The notes beneath the pieces were generated by a model that did no database searches, was not told the origin of the DNA, and saw only the letters and a program-made list of their open reading frames with translations. The translations under genes were made by a program, and so were the position numbers. A DNA stretch of 64,000 bases from Chelativorans alearensis (lineage in GTDB: Bacteria > Pseudomonadota > Alphaproteobacteria > Rhizobiales > Rhizobiaceae), in assembly GCF_010993735.1 (NCBI RefSeq), contig NZ_WQNI01000016.1, positions 62,001 to 126,000 of the forward strand, given 5' to 3'. How positions within the stretch are numbered: position 1 is the first letter of the stretch; every line of letters starts with the position of its first letter. This document shows positions 9,387 to 18,680 of the stretch, piece after piece.

Positions 9387-10772
9387 ATGGCCAAGTCCCG
9401 CGTCCAGTTCGTCTGCCAGAACTGCGGCACCGTGCATGCCCGTTGGGCGGGCAAGTGCGATGGCTGCGGCGAGTGGAACACGCTTGTCGAGGAAGGCACC
9501 GTCGGCGGCATCGGCGCGGGGCCGCAGTCCCTGCGCAAGGCGCGGGCCGGCCGCGCCGTGGCGCTGACGACGCTTTCCGGCGACATCGAGGACGCGCCGC
9601 GCATCGTCACCGGCATCGGCGAACTGGACCGGGCGACGGGCGGCGGCTTCGTGCGCGGCTCGGCGCTTCTGGTGGGCGGCGATCCGGGCATCGGTAAATC
9701 CACCCTTTTGACCCAGGCGGCGGCCGCCCTTGCCGCGAGGGGCCACCGCGTCATCTACGTCTCGGGCGAGGAGGCGGTGGCGCAGATCAGGCTCAGGGCA
9801 CAGCGGCTTGGCGTGGCGGAGACGCCGGTGGAGCTTGCCGCCGAGACCAATGTCGAGGACATCCTGGCCACCATCGGCGACGGCAAGAGGCCCGATCTCG
9901 TCATCCTCGATTCCATCCAGACGCTGTGGACCGACCTTGCCGAATCGGCGCCGGGCACGGTGACGCAGGTGCGTGCGTCGGCCCAGGCGATGATCCGCTA
10001 TGCCAAGTCGACGGGGGCGGCCATCGTGCTCGTCGGCCACGTCACCAAGGAAGGGCAGATCGCCGGCCCGCGCGTGGTCGAGCACATGGTGGACGGCGTT
10101 CTTTATTTCGAGGGCGAAGGCGGGCATCACTACCGCATCCTGCGCACGGTGAAGAACCGTTTCGGCCCGACGGACGAGATCGGCGTCTTCGAGATGGGGG
10201 ACAAGGGCCTGCGCGAGGTGCCGAACCCATCGGAGCTTTTCCTGGGCGAGCGTAGCGCGGCCGCACCCGGTGCCGCCGTCTTCGCCGGCATGGAGGGCAC
10301 GCGGCCGGTGCTGGTGGAGATCCAGGCGCTCGTCGCCCCCTCCCCGCTCGGCACGCCGCGGCGCGCCGTGGTGGGTTGGGATTCGCCAAGGCTTTCCATG
10401 GTGCTGGCGGTGCTCGAAGCCCACTGCGGCGTGCGTTTCGCCACCCATGACGTGTACCTGAACGTGGCCGGTGGCTACCGCATATTCGAACCGGCGGCGG
10501 ATCTGGCGGTGGCGGCCGCGCTCGTCTCCTCGCTCACCGGGCTTGCCCTGCCCGCCGATTGCGTCTATTTCGGCGAAATCAGCCTCTCGGGCGCCGTCCG
10601 CCCGGTCGCGCATGCGGCAAGCCGGCTCAAGGAAGCCGAGAAGCTCGGTTTCGGCCAGGCCGTCATGCCGCCGGGAAACGAAGAGCCCGCTGGCGGCATT
10701 TCGGCGCAGGCATGGCGGCCGGAGGGACTTGCGGATCTCGTTGCCCGGATCGCCGGGTCGCGTGCGCCGTGA
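9387..10772 (+). CDS. radA: DNA repair protein RadA (Sms)
   Basis: A 461-residue RecA-related ATPase that helps branch migration of recombination intermediates. A four-cysteine zinc finger opens the protein (Cys10, 13, 24, 27; FVCQNCG and CDGCGEW). Walker A GGDPGIGKST is at 97-106, the RadA-specific KNRFG motif lies near residue 256, and the C-terminal Lon-protease-like domain contains the SLSGAVRPV stretch. Start at ATG 9387 because conserved sequence begins at once; the frame stays open upstream into the repeat element. Confidence 0.96.
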   Translation: MAKSRVQFVCQNCGTVHARWAGKCDGCGEWNTLVEEGTVGGIGAGPQSLRKARAGRAVALTTLSGDIEDAPRIVTGIGELDRATGGGFVRGSALLVGGDPGIGKSTLLTQAAAALAARGHRVIYVSGEEAVAQIRLRAQRLGVAETPVELAAETNVEDILATIGDGKRPDLVILDSIQTLWTDLAESAPGTVTQVRASAQAMIRYAKSTGAAIVLVGHVTKEGQIAGPRVVEHMVDGVLYFEGEGGHHYRILRTVKNRFGPTDEIGVFEMGDKGLREVPNPSELFLGERSAAAPGAAVFAGMEGTRPVLVEIQALVAPSPLGTPRRAVVGWDSPRLSMVLAVLEAHCGVRFATHDVYLNVAGGYRIFEPAADLAVAAALVSSLTGLALPADCVYFGEISLSGAVRPVAHAASRLKEAEKLGFGQAVMPPGNEEPAGGISAQAWRPEGLADLVARIAGSRAP

Positions 10773-10857
10773 AGGAGAAAAACCTTGGCGGATTGGCTGG
10801 CAGGATACGGGAAGAAGCGGTATTGGGCGTGCTTCCTAAAACGGAGTTGGGTTGACG

Positions 10858-11403
10858 ATGCCAATCACGCTGCTTGACGGAATCCTCGTCGGCTTCACGC
10901 TCGTCTCGGCGATGCTGGCCATGGTGCGCGGATTCTCGCGCGAAATCCTGTCCATCGCCTCCTGGGCGATTGCCGCGATTGCCGCCTATTTCTTCTACCC
11001 GTTGGTGCTGCCCTATGTGACGCCCTATATAGGCAATGCGATGGTCGCTCTGGTGGCGGCGGCGGCAGGGGTATTCTTTGTCGCGCTCATCATCGTGACG
11101 GTGATCACGATGAAGCTGGCCGACTTCATCATCGATTCCAGGGTCGGCGCGCTCGACCGCACGCTGGGCTTCCTGTACGGCGCGGTGCGCGGCATCCTGG
11201 TGATGGCGGTGGCGCTTTTGTTCCTGAACTGGCTCCTGGGTGCGAACCCGCCGAGCTGGGTCGCGGAAGCGAAGTCGCGCCCGCTCCTCGAGGGCGTCGG
11301 AGTGTGGCTGCAGGACCTGCTGCCCGACGACCCGGAGACATCGATCCTCGACCGCGTGTCGCCCGGCTCGAATGCGGCGGGCGAGGCGGAGACGAACAAC
11401 TGA
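10858..11403 (+). CDS. cvpA: CvpA family membrane protein
   Basis: A 181-residue inner-membrane protein with four predicted spans (near residues 5-25, 28-48, 60-85 and 100-122) and a polar C-terminal tail of about 55 residues. CvpA homologues were named for colicin V production and are commonly found just upstream of purF, as here (53 bases). The motif MVRGFSREILSIASW is typical. ATG 10858 has GGAGTTGGG upstream; a TTG two codons earlier is also in frame. Molecular role is not established beyond envelope stress tolerance. Confidence 0.9.
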   Translation: MPITLLDGILVGFTLVSAMLAMVRGFSREILSIASWAIAAIAAYFFYPLVLPYVTPYIGNAMVALVAAAAGVFFVALIIVTVITMKLADFIIDSRVGALDRTLGFLYGAVRGILVMAVALLFLNWLLGANPPSWVAEAKSRPLLEGVGVWLQDLLPDDPETSILDRVSPGSNAAGEAETNN

Positions 11404-11456
11404 CGGCCCGGAAGGCCGCCAGAAGGTAAGCAAACCAAGGCACGAGGCGGCCAGCG

Positions 11457-12929
11457 ATGGCGGACGACACAAATTTGCCTTTCATGGGCGAAGCCGACGA
11501 TCATTTCCACGACGAGTGCGGCGTGTTCGGCATCTTCGGGCGCCAGGACGCGGCGGCCATCGCCACGCTGGGCCTGCACGCCCTGCAACACCGCGGCCAG
11601 GAGGCCGCCGGCATCGTCTCCTTCGACGGCACCCAGTTCCATGTCGAGCGGCATATCGGGCTTATCGGCGACACTTTCACCAAACCCACCGTCATCGAGC
11701 GGCTGAACGGCTCCCGCGCAATCGGCCACACCCGCTATTCGACCACCGGCGGCTCGGGCCTGCGCAACGTGCAGCCTTTCTTTGCCGAGCTTGCCGAGGG
11801 CGGGCTGGCGGTCGCCCATAACGGCAACATCACCAACGCGATGACCGTGCAGCGCCGGCTGCAGAAGCAAGGCTCGATCTTCTCCTCCACGTCCGACACC
11901 GAAACCATCATGCACCTGGTGGCGACCAGCAAGGAGCGCGACACCAACGCCCGCTTCATCGACGCGGTGCGCCAGCTGGAAGGCGCCTTCTCGCTGGTGG
12001 CGCTGACATCGAAGAAGATGATCGGCTGCCGCGACCCCCTGGGCATCCGCCCGCTGGTGCTGGGCGACCTCGACGGCGCCTCTATCCTGGCCTCGGAGAG
12101 CTGCGCGCTCGATATCATCGGCGCCCGCTTCGTCCGCGACCTCGGGCCGGGCGAGATGGTGGTGGTCACCGAACAGGGGATCGAGAGCTTCTTCCCCTTC
12201 AAGAAGGCCAAGCAGCGCTTCTGCATCTTCGAATACGTCTATTTCGCGCGGCCCGATTCCTCGGTCGAAGGCCGCAACGTCTACGAGGTGCGCAAAGAGA
12301 TCGGCGCCGAGCTGGCGCGCGAGAACCCGGTTGAGGCCGACATCGTCGTGCCGGTGCCTGATTCGGGCACGCCGGCGGCCATCGGCTTTGCCCAAGCGGC
12401 CGGCCTTCCCTTCGAGCTCGGCATCATCCGCAACCACTATGTGGGCCGCACCTTCATCCAGCCGACCGATTCCATCCGCCACATGGGCGTGAAGCTGAAG
12501 CACAACGCCAACCGCCGCCTGATCGAGGGCAAGCGCGTGGTGCTGGTGGACGATTCCATCGTGCGCGGCACGACGAGCCAGAAGATCGTGCAGATGGTGC
12601 GCGATGCGGGAGCGACGGAAGTGCACATGCGCATCGCCTCGCCGCCGACGCGCGCTTCCTGCTTCTACGGCGTCGACACGCCGCAGACGGCGAAGCTGCT
12701 TGCCTCCCGCATGTCCGTTGAGGAGATGGCGGCGTTCATCCGCGTCGATTCGCTCGGGTTCCTCTCCATCGACGGGCTTTACCGCGCGGTCGGCGAAGCG
12801 GCGCGCAACAACGGTGAGCCGCAGTTCTGCGACGCCTGCTTCACCACCGAATACCCGACGGAGCTGACCGACCACCACGGCACCGACAACGTGCGCCAGC
12901 TCTCGCTGCTGGCGGCGGGCGGGCAGTAG
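11457..12929 (+). CDS. purF: amidophosphoribosyltransferase
   Basis: First committed enzyme of purine synthesis: PRPP plus glutamine to phosphoribosylamine. The N-terminal nucleophile would be Cys21 (HDECGVFGIFG), exposed after removal of a 20-residue propeptide. The PRPP-binding loop is VVLVDDSIVRGTTS. Cysteines at the positions that hold the [4Fe-4S] cluster in the Bacillus-type enzyme are present (CIFEYVYF, SCFYGVDT, CDACFTTEYPTE), so this is the processed Fe-S type rather than the E. coli type. It likely shares a transcript with cvpA. Confidence 0.97.
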   Translation: MADDTNLPFMGEADDHFHDECGVFGIFGRQDAAAIATLGLHALQHRGQEAAGIVSFDGTQFHVERHIGLIGDTFTKPTVIERLNGSRAIGHTRYSTTGGSGLRNVQPFFAELAEGGLAVAHNGNITNAMTVQRRLQKQGSIFSSTSDTETIMHLVATSKERDTNARFIDAVRQLEGAFSLVALTSKKMIGCRDPLGIRPLVLGDLDGASILASESCALDIIGARFVRDLGPGEMVVVTEQGIESFFPFKKAKQRFCIFEYVYFARPDSSVEGRNVYEVRKEIGAELARENPVEADIVVPVPDSGTPAAIGFAQAAGLPFELGIIRNHYVGRTFIQPTDSIRHMGVKLKHNANRRLIEGKRVVLVDDSIVRGTTSQKIVQMVRDAGATEVHMRIASPPTRASCFYGVDTPQTAKLLASRMSVEEMAAFIRVDSLGFLSIDGLYRAVGEAARNNGEPQFCDACFTTEYPTELTDHHGTDNVRQLSLLAAGGQ

Positions 12930-12956
12930 GCGCCACGCAAGCGGGATCATTCATCC

Positions 12957-13703
12957 ATGACAAACTCCCTCGACCTTTCAGGCCGCATCGCGCTCGTCAC
13001 CGGCGCCTCGCGCGGCATCGGCTATTTCGTCGCCAGGGAGCTGGCGGCGGCGGGCGCCCATGTGGTCGCCGTGGCGCGCACCGTGGGCGGGCTTGAGGAA
13101 CTGGACGACGAGATCAAGGCGGGCGGCGGCGAGGCGACGCTGGCGCCGCTGGACCTGGCCGACATGGCCGGCATCGACCGCCTGGGCGGCGCCATCCACG
13201 AGCGCTGGGGCAAGCTCGACATCCTGGTGGCCAATGCCGGCATCCTCGGCACCATTTCGCCCATCGGCCATGTGGAGGCGAAGACCTTCGAGAAGGTGAT
13301 GGCCATCAACGTGACGGCCACCTGGCGGCTGATACGCTCGGTCGACCCGCTTCTGAGGGCCTCCGACGCAGGGCGCGCCATCGTCATGTCGTCGGGTGCC
13401 GCCCATTCCGCCCGCGCCTTCTGGGCGCCCTATGCGGCGTCCAAGGCCGCCGTCGAGGTCCTGGTGCGCTCGTGGGCGGACGAGACCAAGAACATGCCGC
13501 TCAGGGTCAACTCGGTCAACCCGGGGGCCACGCGCACGGCGATGCGGGCGCAGGCGATGCCCGGCGAGGACCCGCAGACCCTGCCGCATCCGGGCGAAGT
13601 GGCGGCGAAAATCCTGCCGCTGGCAAGCCCGGCGCTGACGCAGACCGGGCTCGTCTTCGACGTCCCCAAGGACCGCTTCCTGCACTACCGGATGCCGGAA
13701 TAG
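12957..13703 (+). CDS. SDR family NAD(P)-dependent oxidoreductase
   Basis: A 248-residue classical short-chain dehydrogenase. The cofactor motif TGASRGIG is at 15-22, the structural NAG at 93-95, the catalytic Ser in MSSGAAH (145/146), Tyr159 and Lys163 in YAASK. It lies 27 bases after purF on the same strand and in related genomes is often linked to it. The substrate cannot be deduced. Arg41 after the second strand suggests NADP(H) preference, which is only an inference. Confidence 0.9.
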   Translation: MTNSLDLSGRIALVTGASRGIGYFVARELAAAGAHVVAVARTVGGLEELDDEIKAGGGEATLAPLDLADMAGIDRLGGAIHERWGKLDILVANAGILGTISPIGHVEAKTFEKVMAINVTATWRLIRSVDPLLRASDAGRAIVMSSGAAHSARAFWAPYAASKAAVEVLVRSWADETKNMPLRVNSVNPGATRTAMRAQAMPGEDPQTLPHPGEVAAKILPLASPALTQTGLVFDVPKDRFLHYRMPE

Positions 13704-13900
13704 GGCCCTTTCCCCCAAAACGCGATTGACCTTGCCCGGTCTTCGGTTACCCTCGCGCGGAGCGGCCACCAGAAGCCGCGGCAGGGAGAGAGCGCCGTCG
13801 GCCATTGTTGCGGTGAATCAAGTCGCGGCTCCAACTTATTGTTTATGTGAAAAATTAGACCGATTGCGGAGACCGGCCTGCGGCTGGGAGGTGCGGAAGA

Positions 13901-14620
13901 ATGACGATAGCCATTGCGCTTGTGGCAGCGATCCTGGCTTTGTGGCTCGCCGCCGCGGTCTATTGCCGAATGCGGCGGGGCATGAGCCTGCACCAGGCGA
14001 TGCTCTATGCGCCGCTGAAGGTTCTCTTCCGCATCGGCGACGGCGCCATCGCCAGGGCCCGCGCGGCGCAGCCGCCTGTCATCTATGCGGTGTGGCACAG
14101 CTCGCGGCTGGAGCCGGCGCTGATGCTCGCCCTCTTGCCGGATGATACGCTGCATATCCTCGATGAGGACTCGGCTGAGGCGTGGTGGCTCGATCCATGG
14201 CGGGCGCTGGCGCGCAATATTGTCTTCAACGCGCAGCATGTCTTCGTCAGCCGGCGTCTGGTGCGCCGTTTGAGGGGCGGAGGCCGGCTCGCTGTCTACC
14301 TGCCCGACGAGGAGGCGCCCGATCCCAAAGCCTTCCGCCTCTTCCGGGCGATCGCCCGCATCGCCGCAAAGGCGGAGGCGCGCGTGGTGCCGATCCACGT
14401 GGAAGGCTCTGAACGGTCGCTCTTCGCGCTGGCGCCGAACGGCGGGCGGCGGCCTCTGCCGCGCCTTTCGGTGGCCACGCTCGAACCCCTGACCATCGCC
14501 GAAATGATAGCGCTCGCGCCGACCGAGCCAAAACCGATGGCCGCCAACGCGCTGTTCGGCCGCATGCTGGCGGTCCGCCGCACGGCACCGCAGAAGATGG
14601 AAGACCGGGAGATGGCGTAA
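13901..14620 (+). CDS. PlsC-like lysophospholipid acyltransferase family protein
   Basis: A 239-residue protein with one N-terminal membrane span (residues 3-22). The core resembles the PlsC acyltransferase fold: WHSSRLEP (66-72) stands where H-x4-D is expected, and YLPDEEAPDP where the FPEG-type motif occurs. The catalytic Asp is thus replaced by Glu (His66-x4-Glu71), so activity is uncertain. It lies head to tail opposite pssA-psd, whose products make phosphatidylserine and phosphatidylethanolamine, which fits a role in lipid A or phospholipid acylation. GGGAGGTG precedes the ATG. The preceding 197 bases hold no gene. Confidence 0.65.
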   Translation: MTIAIALVAAILALWLAAAVYCRMRRGMSLHQAMLYAPLKVLFRIGDGAIARARAAQPPVIYAVWHSSRLEPALMLALLPDDTLHILDEDSAEAWWLDPWRALARNIVFNAQHVFVSRRLVRRLRGGGRLAVYLPDEEAPDPKAFRLFRAIARIAAKAEARVVPIHVEGSERSLFALAPNGGRRPLPRLSVATLEPLTIAEMIALAPTEPKPMAANALFGRMLAVRRTAPQKMEDREMA

Positions 14621-14630
14621 TGTAACGCCC

Positions 14631-15443
14631 TCAGTCCTCGCCGTCCTTCGCGGCGGCTTCCTCGCGGGTCGCACGGCGCGAATAGGCGCGCACGCTGAAG
14701 ACGAGGAAGACGAGATAGGCGATGGCCGAGGCCGTCATGGTCTGCCAGGTGTAGCTGGCCAGAAGCAGCGCGTAGAAGACGACGACGAGCATCAGGGGCA
14801 TCACCAGCTCGCGGCGCACGCGGCTGCCGGAGCTCTTGCCTGAATAGACCGGCAGGCGGCTGATCAGGAGAACCGCGATAGCCAGCGTATAGGCCGAGGC
14901 GACAAACGCTACCGCGCGGTCCGGCACGAGGCCGAGAAACCCGAGATAGACCGGTAGCATGACGAGCGCGGCGCCAGCCGGCGCCGGCACGCCGACGAAG
15001 TAATCCGCCTGCCAGGCCGGGCGGTCCGCATCGTCGAGCATGACGTTGAAGCGGGCAAGACGCAGCGCGCAGGCGATGGCGAAGAGAAGCGCGGCGATCC
15101 AGCCGATGGCCCCTGCCTTGTCGAGCAGGTAGGCGTAGAGCACAAGCGCCGGAGCGACACCGAAATTGACGATGTCGGCCAGCGAATCCATCTGCGCGCC
15201 GAACTTCGACGAGGCCTTGAGCATGCGTGCCACGCGCCCGTCCACGGCGTCGAGGAAGGCGGCGAAGAGCACCATGATGACGGCCGTCTCCACCCGCCCC
15301 TCGAAGGCAAGGCGAATACCGGAGAGCCCGGCGCAGATGGCCAGCACCGTGATCAGGTTCGGCACCATCAGGCGCAGCGGGATCTCGCGGATGCGCGGCC
15401 CCCCGCCGCCATGCGGCTCGAAGGGTGGAAACGGCCCGGCCAT
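14631..15443 (-). CDS. pssA: CDP-diacylglycerol--serine O-phosphatidyltransferase
   Basis: Integral membrane phosphatidylserine synthase of 270 residues, transferring the phosphatidyl group of CDP-DAG to serine. The CDP-alcohol phosphotransferase signature D-G-x2-A-R-x8-G-x3-D-x3-D is complete at residues 68-90 (Asp68, Gly69, Ala72, Arg73, Gly82, Asp86, Asp90). Seven to eight hydrophobic segments follow. Its ATG overlaps the psd stop by one base (ATGA), so it is translated from the psd-pssA operon. It ends 10 bases from the convergent PlsC-like gene. Confidence 0.95.
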   Translation of the reverse strand: MAGPFPPFEPHGGGGPRIREIPLRLMVPNLITVLAICAGLSGIRLAFEGRVETAVIMVLFAAFLDAVDGRVARMLKASSKFGAQMDSLADIVNFGVAPALVLYAYLLDKAGAIGWIAALLFAIACALRLARFNVMLDDADRPAWQADYFVGVPAPAGAALVMLPVYLGFLGLVPDRAVAFVASAYTLAIAVLLISRLPVYSGKSSGSRVRRELVMPLMLVVVFYALLLASYTWQTMTASAIAYLVFLVFSVRAYSRRATREEAAAKDGED

Positions 15444-16141
15444 CAGGAGACGCGCACGAGCGTTGGCGCTTCCTGGCTGCCGAACTCGGCGATGACCGTC
15501 TCGCCGCCGATCGCCGTCTGGCCGACGGCCACGCGCGGCCGGGCGCCTTGCGGCAGGTAGACGTCGACGCGCGAGCCGAAGCGGATGAGGCCGAAGCGCT
15601 CGCCGACGGCGATCTCACCCGGCGCCTCGGCCCAGCAGAGGATGCGACGGGCGACGAGGCCGGCGATCTGCACCACGGGGATCGGACCATGCGGGCTTTC
15701 GATGACGAGGCTGTTGCGCTCGTTCTCACTACTCGCCTTGTCGAGATCGGCGTTGAGGAAGCGGCCCTTCCGATGCTCGATCAGCGAGATGCGCCCGCGC
15801 ACGGGGGCGCGGTTGATGTGACAGGAGAAGACGTCCATGAAGATGGAAATCCGCATCATCTCGCCCGCCCCGAGGCCGAGTTCGGCGGGCGGCGTGGCAG
15901 GGCCGACGGAGGAGACCGCGCCGTCGGCCGGCGCGATCACCAGCCTGTCGTCAACCGGTGTGACGCGCGCCGGATCGCGGAAGAAATAGGCGCACCAGGC
16001 CGTGAGCAGCATGCCGATCCAGAAGAGCGGTTCCCAGATGAGGCCGAGGACGAGGGAGGCCACCGCGAAGCCGGCGATGAAGGGATAGCCCTCGCGATGG
16101 ATGGGCACGAATGTCTTTCGGATCGTGTCGGTCAAGCTCAT
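15443..16141 (-). CDS. psd: phosphatidylserine decarboxylase proenzyme
   Basis: A 232-residue short-form Psd that makes phosphatidylethanolamine from phosphatidylserine in the membrane. Self-cleavage is expected at Gly189-Ser190 (RFGS), the Ser becoming the pyruvoyl group; the catalytic stretch [14 protein letters not shown] is at 101-114. Two N-terminal hydrophobic segments anchor it. First gene of the psd-pssA operon. Upstream (16142-16254) a 9-base unit TGGATATCA occurs twice in direct repeat around 16161-16181, a possible operator. Confidence 0.94.
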   Translation of the reverse strand: MSLTDTIRKTFVPIHREGYPFIAGFAVASLVLGLIWEPLFWIGMLLTAWCAYFFRDPARVTPVDDRLVIAPADGAVSSVGPATPPAELGLGAGEMMRISIFMDVFSCHINRAPVRGRISLIEHRKGRFLNADLDKASSENERNSLVIESPHGPIPVVQIAGLVARRILCWAEAPGEIAVGERFGLIRFGSRVDVYLPQGARPRVAVGQTAIGGETVIAEFGSQEAPTLVRVS

Positions 16142-16254
16142 CGGTTCTCCGCGCCCCTGGTGGATATCAAATATGGATATCAGGTGCGGATTTCCTATCG
16201 GAAAGGCGCGCGGGCTGCAATGTGGGTGGCTTGATCCTGCTTCCCATTGGGCGG

Positions 16255-16674
16255 TCAGCGGCCCTCGGCGTAACGTTTCAATCGCTTGTCCAGCGTTCCG
16301 GTGTGCAATTCGAACATGTGGTTGTCGGCGTCATAGAAGTAGATCGATTGCCCTTCGCCCGGCACGCGCGACCGCCCTTCGCGTACCTCCAGACCGAGCC
16401 CGCGAACGCGCTGCAGATAATCCTCGTATTCGTCGTCAGCAATCTTGAACGCCACATGATTGTAGGTCCGCGTTGGAAGCGCTTCACCCTCCATCGTGGC
16501 GACCCAAACTGGCGGCTCGCCCCCTCCGATGAGGAAAAAGCGCTCTTTTGACAGGGAGAAGGTTTCCGTGCCGCTATCATAGACCTTTCGTGCATCGAAA
16601 ACCGTTGTGAGAATTTCCTCCATACGGTCGAGGTCACGGACGATGAACGTCATGTGGCTGAGGCCCTGAACCAA
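16255..16674 (-). CDS. fosX: fosfomycin epoxide hydrolase, FosX family
   Basis: A 139-residue vicinal-oxygen-chelate enzyme that opens the fosfomycin epoxide with water in a Mn(II)-dependent reaction. The start is TTG 16674: AAGGAGG occupies 16680-16686 on the coding strand five bases upstream, and the protein then begins [14 protein letters not shown] exactly like rhizobial FosX. The metal ligands His7, His73 and the Glu of HMFELH are present. Glu44 (LSKERFF), the residue that separates FosX hydrolases from the glutathione- or thiol-using FosA and FosB, is conserved. It lies downstream of the Atm1-type exporter on the same strand. Confidence 0.85.
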   Translation of the reverse strand: MVQGLSHMTFIVRDLDRMEEILTTVFDARKVYDSGTETFSLSKERFFLIGGGEPPVWVATMEGEALPTRTYNHVAFKIADDEYEDYLQRVRGLGLEVREGRSRVPGEGQSIYFYDADNHMFELHTGTLDKRLKRYAEGR

Positions 16675-16788
16675 CTGTTCCTCCTTTTTCGAGAGTGAGA
16701 CGTGCCTGGGGAAACAGAAGCTCTCAATGGGAAGGAAGAATGGCAGCAATCGGCCCTAAAGCCGAATTTAACCCGGGCCCTCGCCCCC

Positions 16789-18669
16789 TCAGTAGCTCGG
16801 CACCTTCCTTACCACCACGCCCATCTCGTCGGTCTCGCGGGCACGCCGCAGGCGCTCCTCGGCCTCGCTCGCCTCGCGCTGGCGGTCCCACATCTCGGCG
16901 TAGAGGCCGCGCGCGGCGATGAGCCCGTGATGGGTGCCGCGCTCGGCGATGCGGCCGTCCTTCAAGACGATGATCTCGTCGGCGCCGATGACAGTGGAAA
17001 GCCGGTGGGCGATGACCAGCGTCGTGCGGCCCCGGCTGACCAGGTCGAGGGCGGCCTGGATCTCCTGCTCGGTGTGGGTGTCGAGCGCCGAGGTCGCCTC
17101 GTCGAGGATGAGGATGGGCGGCGCTTTCAGGATGGTGCGGGCGATGGCGACGCGCTGCTTCTCGCCGCCCGAAAGCTTCAGGCCCCGCTCGCCCACCATG
17201 GTGTCGTAGCCATGCGGCAGGCCGTCGATGAAATCGGCGATCTGCGCCAGTTCGGCGGCGCGGCGCACCTCCTCTTCCGTAGTGTCGGGACGGCCGTAGC
17301 GGATGTTGTAGGCAATCGTGTCGTTGAAGAGCACCGTGTCCTGCGGCACCATGCCGATCGCCGCGCGCAGGCTCGCTTGAGTGACGTCGCGCACGTCCTG
17401 GCCGTCGATCAGGACGGCGCCTTCCTGGACGTCGTAGAAGCGGAAGATGAGCCGCGAGATGGTCGACTTGCCGGCTCCCGAGGGGCCCACCACCGCCACC
17501 GTCCTGCCGGCGGGGATGTCGAAGCTGATCCCTTTCAGGATCGGCCGGTCCCCGTCATAGGCGAAGGCGACATCGTCGAAGCGCACATGGCCCTGATCGA
17601 CCGCGAGGGGTGCTGCACCCGGCCGGTCCCGCACCTCGGCGGGAACGTCGAGCAGGTCGAACATCTGCTCGATGTCGGTAAGGCCCTGGCGGATCTCGCG
17701 GTAGACGAAGCCGATGAAGTTGAGCGGGATGGACAGCTGCATCAGCATGGCGTTGATGAAGACGAAGTCGCCCACCGTCTGCGTGCCGCGCATCACCTCC
17801 CACGCCGACAGCCCCATGGCGGCAGCCATGCCGAGGCCGAAGATGACGCCCTGGCCGAAGTTCAGCCAGCCGAGCGAGGTCCAGGTCTTGGTGGCGGCCT
17901 CCTCGTAGCGGCCCATGGAGCGGTCGAAGCGGCCGGCCTCCATCGCCTCGTTGTTGAAGTATTTCACCGTCTCGAAATTGAGCAGCGAATCGATCGCCTT
18001 GGTGTTGGCGTCGGTGTCGGACTCGTTCATCTCCCGCCGGATGGTGATGCGCCAGTCGCTCGCCCGCACGGTGAACCAGGTGTAGAGCCACACGGTGACG
18101 GCGATGATGGCCACATAGGCCCAGCCATAGGCGACAGCGAAGATGACCGCCGAAAGCGCGAATTCCAGGAGCGTCGGCACCGTGTTCAGGATGGTGAAGC
18201 GGACGATGGTGTCGATGCCCTTGGTGCCGCGCTCGATGATGCGCGACAGGCCGCCCGTGCGCCGCTCCAGATGGAAGCGCAGCGACAGCGCGTGCATGTG
18301 CACGAAGGTGCGGTAGGCGAGCTGGCGCACGGCGTGCTGGCCGACGCTGGCAAACAGCGCATCGCGAAGCTGGTTGAAGCCGAGCTGGACGACGCGCACC
18401 AGATTGTAGGCGACCACCAGCATCAGGGGGCCGGCAAGGATGGCCGGCAGATAGGCGGGTGCCGTGCCCTCGCCCGACAGAACGTCGGTGGCCCATTTGT
18501 AGAAATAGGGCACGAGAACGAGGATCACCTTCGCCAGGACAAGGAAGACGGTGGCCATCACCACGCGAAACTTGAGATCCCGCCGGTCCGATGGCCACAT
18601 ATAGGGCCACAGGTTCACAAGCGTGTGGAGCATGGAGCCGGATTCGGCGGAGACGGTTTTTTGGGCCAA
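16789..18669 (-). CDS. Atm1/HMT-type ABC exporter (fused permease-ATPase)
   Basis: A 626-residue half-transporter: six membrane spans (about residues 30-300) followed by an ATPase with Walker A GPSGAGKST, signature LSGGEKQR and Walker B ILILDEATSALD. The segment VKYFNNEAMEAGRFD is typical of the Atm1 group (mitochondrial Atm1 and bacterial Atm1), which exports glutathione-linked sulfur compounds or metal-thiolate conjugates. It begins 11 bases after an ArsR-family regulator, which suggests metal- or thiol-responsive control. The C-terminal tail is Arg/Glu rich and probably cytoplasmic. Confidence 0.88.
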   Translation of the reverse strand: MAQKTVSAESGSMLHTLVNLWPYMWPSDRRDLKFRVVMATVFLVLAKVILVLVPYFYKWATDVLSGEGTAPAYLPAILAGPLMLVVAYNLVRVVQLGFNQLRDALFASVGQHAVRQLAYRTFVHMHALSLRFHLERRTGGLSRIIERGTKGIDTIVRFTILNTVPTLLEFALSAVIFAVAYGWAYVAIIAVTVWLYTWFTVRASDWRITIRREMNESDTDANTKAIDSLLNFETVKYFNNEAMEAGRFDRSMGRYEEAATKTWTSLGWLNFGQGVIFGLGMAAAMGLSAWEVMRGTQTVGDFVFINAMLMQLSIPLNFIGFVYREIRQGLTDIEQMFDLLDVPAEVRDRPGAAPLAVDQGHVRFDDVAFAYDGDRPILKGISFDIPAGRTVAVVGPSGAGKSTISRLIFRFYDVQEGAVLIDGQDVRDVTQASLRAAIGMVPQDTVLFNDTIAYNIRYGRPDTTEEEVRRAAELAQIADFIDGLPHGYDTMVGERGLKLSGGEKQRVAIARTILKAPPILILDEATSALDTHTEQEIQAALDLVSRGRTTLVIAHRLSTVIGADEIIVLKDGRIAERGTHHGLIAARGLYAEMWDRQREASEAEERLRRARETDEMGVVVRKVPSY

Positions 18670-18680
18670 TGCGTGTTGCC

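Noticed and set aside
16255-16674. FosA (glutathione transferase) instead of FosX
   Set aside because: Glu44 and the FosX N-terminus are conserved, and the thiol-using FosA loop is absent.
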